The notes below the pieces were generated by a model. That model was not told the origin of the DNA and did no database searches. It saw nothing but the letters and a program-made list of their open reading frames with translations. This document shows, in pieces, positions 57,262 to 64,000 of a stretch of DNA of 64,000 bases (positions are counted from its first letter, which is position 1; each line of letters starts with the position of its first letter). The position numbers and the translations under genes were made by a program. Source of the stretch: Brevundimonas naejangsanensis DSM 23858. GTDB taxonomy: Bacteria; Pseudomonadota; Alphaproteobacteria; Caulobacterales; Caulobacteraceae. The stretch lies in assembly GCF_000421705.1 (NCBI RefSeq), contig NZ_ATXN01000002.1, positions 744,001-808,000 on the forward strand, given 5' to 3'.

Positions 57262-60200
57262 ATGAGCACTGTCTTGGCGCGCCGCACCATGCGAACGGCC
57301 CTGCTGGCCACCACGGCCTTGTTCGGCGCAACCGCCGCCTTCGCCCAGGAGGCGCAGGACGAGGTCACTCAGGTCGACGAGATCGTCGTCGTCGGCTCGC
57401 AGATCCGCGGCTCCAAAGTGACGGCCGCCCTGCCGGTGACCGTCGTCAGCGAAGACGACATCGTCGCCGCCGCTCCGGCATCGGGCGACGACCTGTTCCG
57501 CTCCATCCCGCAAATGGGCGATGTGACCTTCAACTCGTCCTACCTGCCCTACACCTCGAACGCGGCGCGCGGCGACACCGGCTCGGTGAACCTGCGCAGC
57601 CTGGGCATCGGCAACACCCTGGTGCTGCTGAACGGCCGTCGCGTCGTCGGCCACCCGACGTCACAGGCCAATGAGCATCTGGTGCCGGTCCTGACCTACA
57701 ACACCAACGCCATTCCGGTGTCGGGCCTGAAGCGCATGGAAGTCCTGCGCGACGGCGCCGCCGCCATCTACGGCGCCGACGCCGTGGCGGGCGTGGTCAA
57801 CACTGTCCTGCGCGACGACATGGACGGCCTGACCATCTCGACCCAGTACGGCGGCGCCGAAGGCACCGGCATGCGCGAGCTGAACCTGTCGATCTATGGC
57901 GGCAAGGACATTCAGGACGGTCGCGGCAACATCTCGGCCTTCTTCAACTACGACCACCGCGACGAGCTGAACACGCTCGATCAGGACTACACCGCCTCCA
58001 ACGACCTGACGTCGCTGTTCGCCGGCACGGGTTTTGAGAACAACAGCAGCCTGATCGGCACCTCGCCGCTGACGCCCTGGGGCCGCTTCACCGTCAACGG
58101 CTCCGGCGCGACGATCAACGGCAGGGCCTACAGCGCCTTCACCGTCCTGCCCGGAACGCACAACGACTGCGTCACCGCCATCGGCGACGGCCTGTGCGTC
58201 ATGAGCGGCGCCAACCTGCCGTCGGACCTTAACGCCGACATGGCCAAGCTGGGCCTGACGGTCATGCCCGAGGTTGACCGTTTCAACCTCTTCGTCACCG
58301 GCAAATACCAGATCAACGACGCCGTCGAGGCCTTCGGCGAGCTGGGCGGCTACTATGCCGAATCCCAAGCCTGGCAGGAGCCGATCGCAACGGCCTCGGC
58401 TGTGCCCTTCATCATCCCCGGCACGAACTACTACAACCCGCTGGACGGCAATCAGAACCTGACCCTGACCGGCTATCGGTTCATGGACATGGGCCCGATC
58501 AGCGTCAATGTGGTCAACAAGCAGTACCGCATCCTGGGCGGCCTGCGCGGCGACTGGAACGGCTGGAACTGGGAAACCGCCCTGACCTGGTCGGAAGCTT
58601 CGGCCAAGGACGTGTCGGACAACATTTCCGCCACCAAGCTGCAGGAGTGGGCCGCCAAGTCGACCCCGGACGCCTACAACTTCTTCAACGGCGGCTCGCT
58701 GACCAACCCCACGGTCGGTGACGACACCCTGTCGAACCAGGCGGCCCTGGACGGCATCCGCGTGGACATGGTCCGCAAGACCAAGACCGAACTGGGCATG
58801 TGGGACTTCCGCATCTCGCGTCCGGACGTCTATCAGCTGCCCGCCGGTCCCGTCGGCGTCGCCGCCGGCATCGAGCTGCGCACCGAGACCCAGCTGGACG
58901 ACCGCGACAGCCGCGTCGACGGCACGATCCGCTTCACCAACCTGCTGGGCGTCCAGTCTTCGGACCTGATCAACCAGTCGGAGAACCCGGACACCTACGG
59001 CGAACGCGACGTCTTCTCGGCCTATGTCGAGCTCGCCGCCCCGCTGATCTCGCCGGAAATGGGCGTGCCGCTGGTCCACAACCTGGAAGTCCAGCTCGCC
59101 GGTCGCTTCGAGGAGTATTCGGACTTCGGTTCGGTCGCCAAGCCCAAGTTCGCTGCGGCCTGGGACATCGTCGACGGCTTCCGTATCCGCGGCTCGTGGG
59201 CGCAAGGCTTCCGCGCTCCGAACCTGGAGCAGATGAACGCCACCGTCATCACCCGCTCGAACAACAGCAACGACTGGATTTATTGCGAGGCCCTGCGCGT
59301 TCAGGGCGGCCTCAAGACCGCCACGGGCGCGATCGACAACACCCTGCGCGGCTGCGGCGCCTCGATGAGCTCCAGGGTCGCGGACGAGTTCAAGGCGAAC
59401 TTCAGCCAGACCCACGCCCGCAAGTCGACGCAGGAGCGCCGCTCGGGCAACCCGGACTTGGCCCCGGAAGAGTCCGAAACCGTCTCGCTGGGCTTCGTCA
59501 TCCAGCCGCGCTTCATCCCGGCTGAGTTCGGCGACTTCACCTTCACCGCTGACTGGTGGCAGGTGAAGCAGGAAGGCATGGTTGGCCTGTTCCGCGGTCA
59601 GAACGCTCTGACGCTGGACTACCTGCTGCGCAAGCAGGGCTCGTTCAACGAGAACGTCGTCCGCGCCGATCCGACCGCCGCCGACATCGCCCTCTTCGCA
59701 GGCTCGGGCCTCGAGGCGGCGGGCGAAGTTCTCTACATCAAGGACGCCTATACCAACCAGCAGCCCCAGACGGTCGAGGGCCTGGACCTGGGCGTGATGT
59801 GGCGTCTGCGCGGCACCCAGTACGGCGACTTCAACGTCAACCTGAACGTCTCGCACCTGATCAAATACTATCTGGACATGGCGCCGGACACCAAGATGCT
59901 GGCCGACGCCCAGGCTTCGGGTCAGCTGGACGAGGCTATCTTCCTGTCGGGTTCGTTCGGCGACATGATCGCCGACTTCGGTCGCCCGGAATGGAAGTGG
60001 TCGCTGTCGGCGACGTGGCGCAAAGACGACTGGACGGTCGGCGCCTTCACCCAGTACATCTCGTCGCTGTATGACGACGGCCTGACCAACTCGGCGGGCG
60101 ATTACTGGACGGTGGACTCCACCATCACCGCTAACCTCTATGCGGAATACGCCTTCGACGGTTCGCGCTTCAGCGAGGCGCTGGCCGACTCGGCCGTTCG

Positions 60201-60318
60201 CGTCGGCGTGCGCAACATCACCGACGAACAGCCCCCGCTGGCCAGCGGCGGTTATGTCGGCACGGTGTACCAGCCCTACGGGCGCTACTGGTACGCCAGC
60301 TTCCGCAAGTCCTTCTGA
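57262..60318 (+). CDS. TonB-dependent outer-membrane receptor (second)
   Basis: A 1018-residue receptor. The start at 57262 (MSTVLARRTMRTALLATTALFG) gives a signal peptide ending AFAQ; upstream in-frame residues lack one. It has a VDEIVVVGSQIRG TonB box, a plug (about 45-170) with GNTLVLLNGRRVVG and LRDGAAAIYGADAVAGVVN, and a long barrel ending YASFRKSF. This long class is common in Caulobacterales and sphingomonads for peptides or glycans. It precedes an exported M20 hydrolase, with a terminator in between. Confidence 0.92.
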   Translation: MSTVLARRTMRTALLATTALFGATAAFAQEAQDEVTQVDEIVVVGSQIRGSKVTAALPVTVVSEDDIVAAAPASGDDLFRSIPQMGDVTFNSSYLPYTSNAARGDTGSVNLRSLGIGNTLVLLNGRRVVGHPTSQANEHLVPVLTYNTNAIPVSGLKRMEVLRDGAAAIYGADAVAGVVNTVLRDDMDGLTISTQYGGAEGTGMRELNLSIYGGKDIQDGRGNISAFFNYDHRDELNTLDQDYTASNDLTSLFAGTGFENNSSLIGTSPLTPWGRFTVNGSGATINGRAYSAFTVLPGTHNDCVTAIGDGLCVMSGANLPSDLNADMAKLGLTVMPEVDRFNLFVTGKYQINDAVEAFGELGGYYAESQAWQEPIATASAVPFIIPGTNYYNPLDGNQNLTLTGYRFMDMGPISVNVVNKQYRILGGLRGDWNGWNWETALTWSEASAKDVSDNISATKLQEWAAKSTPDAYNFFNGGSLTNPTVGDDTLSNQAALDGIRVDMVRKTKTELGMWDFRISRPDVYQLPAGPVGVAAGIELRTETQLDDRDSRVDGTIRFTNLLGVQSSDLINQSENPDTYGERDVFSAYVELAAPLISPEMGVPLVHNLEVQLAGRFEEYSDFGSVAKPKFAAAWDIVDGFRIRGSWAQGFRAPNLEQMNATVITRSNNSNDWIYCEALRVQGGLKTATGAIDNTLRGCGASMSSRVADEFKANFSQTHARKSTQERRSGNPDLAPEESETVSLGFVIQPRFIPAEFGDFTFTADWWQVKQEGMVGLFRGQNALTLDYLLRKQGSFNENVVRADPTAADIALFAGSGLEAAGEVLYIKDAYTNQQPQTVEGLDLGVMWRLRGTQYGDFNVNLNVSHLIKYYLDMAPDTKMLADAQASGQLDEAIFLSGSFGDMIADFGRPEWKWSLSATWRKDDWTVGAFTQYISSLYDDGLTNSAGDYWTVDSTITANLYAEYAFDGSRFSEALADSAVRVGVRNITDEQPPLASGGYVGTVYQPYGRYWYASFRKSF

Positions 60319-60337
60319 TCAGTCTCTGACTGATTTC

Positions 60338-60376
60338 GGGGCGGTTGGCGGCGACGCCTTCCGCCCCTTCTTCTTT
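60338..60376 (+). terminator. Terminator after the second TonB receptor
   Basis: A 7-bp stem GGGGCGG/CCGCCCC with a 16-base loop, followed by TTCTTCTTT. It starts 20 bases past the stop; read-through into the next gene is possible. Confidence 0.65.
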
Positions 60377-60394
60377 CCTGTTCCCGGAGTTCCC

Positions 60395-61849
60395 ATGAAG
60401 CCCGTTTCGATGCGCGTCCTCGCCCTAGCCGCCGCGATGACCAGCCTGCCTCTGGCCCCCGCCGTCGCCGCTGAACTGTCGCCGCAGGCCAGAGCCCAGA
60501 TCACCTCCACCGTCGATCGCAACCAGGCCGCCCTGGACCACGCCGCGCTGGAGATCTGGAAGTTCGCCGAGCTGGGCTATCAGGAGACCCAGAGCACCGC
60601 CCTGCTGCAGGATCAGTTGCGCGACGCGGGCTTCGCCATCACCGCCGGCATCGCCAATGAGCCGACCGCCTTCCTGGCCAGCTTCAAGAACGGCGCAGGT
60701 CCGGTGATCGCCGTCCTGGCCGAATACGACGCCCTGCCCGGTCTGTCGCAGACCCTCAGCCCGATCCAGGAATCCGCAGGCGGCCATGCGGGCCACGGCT
60801 GCGGCCATAACCTGTTCGGCGCCGCCTCGATCCACGCCGCCATCGCGGTCAAGGACTGGATGGTCGCCAACAACATCAAGGGCGAACTGCGCGTCTACGG
60901 CACCCCGGCCGAAGAAGGCGGCTCTGGCAAGGTCTATATGGTCCGCGACGGCCTGTTCGACGACGTCGACGTGTCGCTGCACTGGCACCCCGGCAATGTG
61001 AACTCGGCCCGTCAGGGCGACACGATGGCCAACGTCTCGGGCAAGTTCCGCTTCTACGGCACGGCGTCCCACGCCGCCGCCGCGCCCGACAAGGGCCGCT
61101 CGGCGCTCGATGGGGTCGAGGCCCTGAACTACATGGTCAACATGATGCGCGAGCACGTGCCGGACCGCACCCGCATCCACTACGCCATCACCGACGGCGG
61201 CAAGGCGCCCAACGTCGTCCCGGCCTATGCCGAGGCCTATTACTACGTGCGCCACAACAACCCCGAGATCGTCCGCGACGTGCTGGAGCGGGTGAAGCTG
61301 GCGGCTGACGGCGCCGCCCTGGGCACCGGCACCCGCGTCGAGTTCGAGGCCATCGGCGGCGTCTATTCCATGCTGCCCAATCAGGCCCTGATGACGGTCA
61401 TGGACCGCAACCTGCGCCATGTCGGCGGCATCACCTGGACGGCAGAGGAAACCGCCCTGGCGACCGAAATCCAGAAGACCCTGACCTCCAAGCCGGACCT
61501 GGCCAGCGTCGGTCAGATCGAGGACGCCGTGATCGGGGGCGACTTCGGCGGCTCCACCGACGTGTCGGACGTGTCGTGGGTCACGCCGACGGTCGGCCTG
61601 TCGACGGCGACCTTCGTGCCGGGTTCGGCCGGTCACTCCTGGCAGAACGTGGTGGCGGCGGGCACGACCATCGGCCTGAAGGGCGCCCATCTGGCCGCCA
61701 AGACCCTGGCCCTGACCACGGCCGAGCTGTTCCAGAGCCCGGACACCATCGCCGCCGCCAAGGCCGAGTTCGAACAGCGTCGCGGCCCGAACTTCGAATA
61801 CCGCGCCCTGCTGGGCGACCGCGCCCCGGCGCTGAACTACCGCGACTGA
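60395..61849 (+). CDS. Exported M20 amidohydrolase (AbgB-like)
   Basis: A 484-residue periplasmic amidohydrolase with a signal peptide (MRVLALAAAMTSLPLAPAVAA). It resembles p-aminobenzoyl-glutamate hydrolase subunit B and N-acyl-amino acid amidohydrolases: HGCGHNLFGAAS metal site, EYDALPG, GTPAEEGGSGK with the catalytic glutamates, and SGKFRFYGTASHAAAAP. It likely removes an acyl or aryl group from an amino acid. Its end overlaps the convergent amidase by 13 bases. Confidence 0.88.
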   Translation: MKPVSMRVLALAAAMTSLPLAPAVAAELSPQARAQITSTVDRNQAALDHAALEIWKFAELGYQETQSTALLQDQLRDAGFAITAGIANEPTAFLASFKNGAGPVIAVLAEYDALPGLSQTLSPIQESAGGHAGHGCGHNLFGAASIHAAIAVKDWMVANNIKGELRVYGTPAEEGGSGKVYMVRDGLFDDVDVSLHWHPGNVNSARQGDTMANVSGKFRFYGTASHAAAAPDKGRSALDGVEALNYMVNMMREHVPDRTRIHYAITDGGKAPNVVPAYAEAYYYVRHNNPEIVRDVLERVKLAADGAALGTGTRVEFEAIGGVYSMLPNQALMTVMDRNLRHVGGITWTAEETALATEIQKTLTSKPDLASVGQIEDAVIGGDFGGSTDVSDVSWVTPTVGLSTATFVPGSAGHSWQNVVAAGTTIGLKGAHLAAKTLALTTAELFQSPDTIAAAKAEFEQRRGPNFEYRALLGDRAPALNYRD

Positions 61850-63444
61850 TCCGGCTCGGCCGCCGTCCCCGCGGGCGGCGGCCGACGCTCCCGCGTCGCC
61901 TGTTCATAGGCATGGCCCAGAGACAGGATGCGGGCGTCGTCCCACTTGCCGCCAATGAAGCTGAGGCCGATCGGCATCCCCCGATCAAACCCCATCGGCA
62001 CCGTCAGGTGCGGATAGCCCGCCACGGCCGCCAGCCGGCTGGCGGAGCCCTGCGACCGATCATCGTCGTTGGGATCATTGGTCCAGGCCCGCGACGTGGT
62101 CGGGGCGATCAGAGCGACCACGCCGTGCTCGCGCATCATGCGGTCGATTCCATCCGGCCCCGCCGCCTGGAAGGCCTTGGCCCGCACCTCGAGATAGGTT
62201 GGGTCGTCCAGGCCCGCGGTCGCTTCGGCCATCTCGAAGAACTCCTGTCCGAACAGTTCCGTCTCGCGCGGTTCGGCGGCGTTGAAGGCGATCACCTCGG
62301 CCAGGGTGCGCGTCCTGACCTGGGCCGGGTCGGTCGAGGCCAGATAGGCGTTCAGGCCGTGCTTCAGCTCGGTCAGCATGCCGGTCAGTTCCCAGCCGCC
62401 GATGGCCTGCATATTAGGCCCCTCGCCGATCTCGACCACCTCGGCGCCTGCGGCCTGCAGAGCCTCCACGGCCCGGTCGAACTCCACGCGCGCCTCGGTC
62501 GAGTAGGCGGGCAAGAGGAAGCCCATGACCCCGAGCCGCGCGCCGCGCAGGCTGCCAGCGTCCAGGGCCGCGCGATAGTCGACCTTTCGCGCATCCGCCT
62601 CGGCCGTCGCCGGATCCTCGAGATCGGACCCGGCCATGACGGTCAGGACGATGGCCGCGTCCTCCACCGTCGTGGCGAAGGGGCCCGGCGTGTCCTGGGA
62701 ATGGCTGATGGGGATGACGTGGGTGCGGCTGACCAGGCCCACCGTCGGCTTGAAGCCGACCACGCCGTTGACCGAGGCCGGGCAGACGATGGAGCCGTCT
62801 GTCTCGGTGCCGATGGCTACCGGCGCCAGGCCGATGGCGACCGCCACGGCGCTGCCTGAGGACGAGCCGCACGGCGTCCGCTCCGGATCATAGGGATTGC
62901 GCGTCTGGCCGCCGACGGCGCTCCAACCGCTGATGGACCGCGACGAACGGATGTTGGCCCATTCCGACAGATTGGCCTTGCCCAGGATGACGGCGCCGGC
63001 CTCCCGCAACCGCGCCACGATGGGAGCGTCGCGGCCGGGCGCATTATCGGCCAGGGCCAGCGAGCCGGCCGTGGTCGGCATGTCGCGCGTCTCGATGTTG
63101 TCCTTGAGCAGGACCAGCACGCCCTGCATTTGAGCGTCGTTTCCGTCTCGCATCCTCATGACTTCTGGCGATGACCATCGGAGCACGCTTCGATAGCGCT
63201 CATCCATTGTCTGCAGCATTCCGACGAACGACGCCGCAGAGGTCGCCCTCTCTCGGCAGACCTCGACGTCTGCTCCATCCGGAATGGGGCGTCCGCGCGC
63301 GGCGGCGGCGCGACGAATTTCAGCTTGCTCGGCAGGAGCCATCTGGCTGAGCAATCGGCAGCCCGAATGGGTTGACGTCGCCTGTGCGGCTGCCGGGGTT
63401 ACAACCCCGCAATAGAGAGCTCCGGCAGCCGCCGCCGCGATCAA
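61837..63444 (-). CDS. Exported amidase (amidase signature family)
   Basis: A Ser-cisSer-Lys amidase of about 535 residues, like bacterial peptide amidases. The catalytic lysine is in VLLKDNIET, the cis-serine in CGSSSGSAVAVA and the nucleophile in GTETDGSIVCPAS. The preferred start is TTG 63444, with AAAGG upstream, which shares the sequence TTGA with the stop of the peptidase gene; this gives a hydrophobic signal without positive charge (MIAAAAAGALYCGVVT). ATG 63507 would add a basic stretch, which would suit export better. Likely peptide or amino-acid amide substrates. Confidence 0.85.
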   Translation of the reverse strand: MIAAAAAGALYCGVVTPAAAQATSTHSGCRLLSQMAPAEQAEIRRAAAARGRPIPDGADVEVCRERATSAASFVGMLQTMDERYRSVLRWSSPEVMRMRDGNDAQMQGVLVLLKDNIETRDMPTTAGSLALADNAPGRDAPIVARLREAGAVILGKANLSEWANIRSSRSISGWSAVGGQTRNPYDPERTPCGSSSGSAVAVAIGLAPVAIGTETDGSIVCPASVNGVVGFKPTVGLVSRTHVIPISHSQDTPGPFATTVEDAAIVLTVMAGSDLEDPATAEADARKVDYRAALDAGSLRGARLGVMGFLLPAYSTEARVEFDRAVEALQAAGAEVVEIGEGPNMQAIGGWELTGMLTELKHGLNAYLASTDPAQVRTRTLAEVIAFNAAEPRETELFGQEFFEMAEATAGLDDPTYLEVRAKAFQAAGPDGIDRMMREHGVVALIAPTTSRAWTNDPNDDDRSQGSASRLAAVAGYPHLTVPMGFDRGMPIGLSFIGGKWDDARILSLGHAYEQATRERRPPPAGTAAEPDQSR

Positions 63445-64000
63445 TCGGCCTTTACGGGCGCCCGCGTGCCGATCGTGCGGTCCAGGAAGTCGAGGTAGGT
63501 GCGCCATAGGTGAAGCTGCCTGTCGTTGCCGCGCACGCCGTGGCGCTGGCCCGGATAGAGCATGGTCTCGAACGGAATGCTCTTTTCCTGCAGCGCGTTC
63601 AGCACCCGCGTGGTGTTCTCGAAGATGACGTTGTCGTCGGCCATGCCGTGCAGCAGCAGCAGACGCCCGGTCAGGTTGTCCAGACGGCCCAGCACGTCCG
63701 AAGCGGCGTAGCCCTCCACATTGCCCTGCGGCGTCGACATATAGCGCTCGGTATAGGCCGTGTCGTACAGGCTCCACTCCGTCGGCGGCGCCCCCGCCAG
63801 CGCCGCCGCCAGCCCCATCTTGGGCTCCGTCAGCGCCATCAGGCTCATGAACCCGCCGTAGGACCAGCCCATCATGGCGATGCGGCTATCGTCGACGTAG
63901 GGCAGCGAGCGCAGATAGTCGGCGCCGATGACCTGATCCTCAATCTCGGGCTGGCCCATCTTCAGATAGAGGGCCTGTTTGAAGGCGGCCGAACGGTCGC
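63441..64000 (-). CDS. S9 prolyl oligopeptidase/DPP-IV-like peptidase, N-terminus off window
   Basis: The C-terminal 186 codons of an S9 peptidase, which cleaves peptides at proline. The catalytic triad is visible: serine in GWSYGGFMS, aspartate in HGMADDNV and histidine in GQRHGVRG. The segment QALYLKMGQPEIEDQ is of the DPP-IV type. The rest, including the propeller and any signal peptide, is beyond the right edge. It precedes the amidase in a TTGA-coupled pair. Confidence 0.88.
   Translation of the reverse strand, partial: DRSAAFKQALYLKMGQPEIEDQVIGADYLRSLPYVDDSRIAMMGWSYGGFMSLMALTEPKMGLAAALAGAPPTEWSLYDTAYTERYMSTPQGNVEGYAASDVLGRLDNLTGRLLLLHGMADDNVIFENTTRVLNALQEKSIPFETMLYPGQRHGVRGNDRQLHLWRTYLDFLDRTIGTRAPVKAD

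Noticed and set aside
57661-59856. 731-codon minus-strand open frame
   Set aside because: Antisense of the second TonB receptor.

Overview
The window is GC-rich, almost fully coding chromosomal DNA from an alphaproteobacterium of the Caulobacterales, most like Brevundimonas or Caulobacter. The evidence is a flaF/flbT pair, candidate CtrA sites (a perfect TTAA-N7-TTAA and a TTAACCAT half-site), EcfG-type GGAAC-N16/17-CGTT promoters, a tRNA-His with no G-1 and an A73 discriminator, two TonB-dependent receptors, and an ExbB with a long Ala-rich exported extension. I see no phage, insertion sequence, rRNA or CRISPR array. Product names come from motif recognition by eye; no database search was run.

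Housekeeping half (1 to about 37 kb). It opens with a partial MATE exporter and a DUF1489 gene. A leucine-degradation operon follows on the minus strand (mccB, methylglutaconyl-CoA hydratase, mccA); its pathway partner isovaleryl-CoA dehydrogenase is at 28.9 kb. Next are a cNMP-binding patatin lipase that overlaps a convergent trans-aconitate methyltransferase, tRNA-His, an M48 lipoprotein protease, and exbB-exbD-tonB. After tRNA-Phe comes a minus-strand group: murA, DUF2948, UPF0262, infA, maf, an RNase E/G-family gene and yacG. tRNA-Thr precedes a large secreted beta-propeller/amidohydrolase. The rest holds DedA, msrB, an S41-like protease, lipB opposite an orphan fliN-like gene, tRNA-Leu, mgtE, a GH24 lysozyme-like membrane protein, ivd, a DUF3008 protein and exoD. 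It ends with flbT-flaF, a likely stress operon of acidic small proteins, a MoxR ATPase, a lipoprotein, an HD phosphohydrolase, an NrtR-like regulator, tRNA-Ser and two small disordered proteins.

Catabolic half (37.3 to 64 kb). This looks like one functional locus. An operon of aldehyde dehydrogenase, SDR, LeuB-like dehydrogenase, M20 deacylase and an XRE-cupin (PuuR-like) regulator is followed by an omega-aminotransferase and a TonB-dependent receptor ending in a strong terminator, then two exported phosphatases (PhoD, PAP2). Next is a peptide-type ABC transporter in which the substrate-binding protein and first permease are one polypeptide, translationally coupled to a Tat-exported NylC/DmpA-type Ntn hydrolase. 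A gamma-glutamyltransferase, a second TonB-dependent receptor, an exported M20 amidohydrolase, an exported amidase and a DPP-IV-like S9 peptidase complete it.

My reading is an outer-membrane-to-cytoplasm pathway for amides or peptides with unusual linkages (gamma-, beta- or omega-amide, or N-acylated). Receptors would import, periplasmic hydrolases cut, the fused ABC transporter import products, and the cytoplasmic enzymes deacylate, transaminate and oxidise them. The substrate is not determined by the sequence. Related AT-rich elements lie in three promoter regions of this half, one of them containing a perfect palindrome, which suggests shared control.
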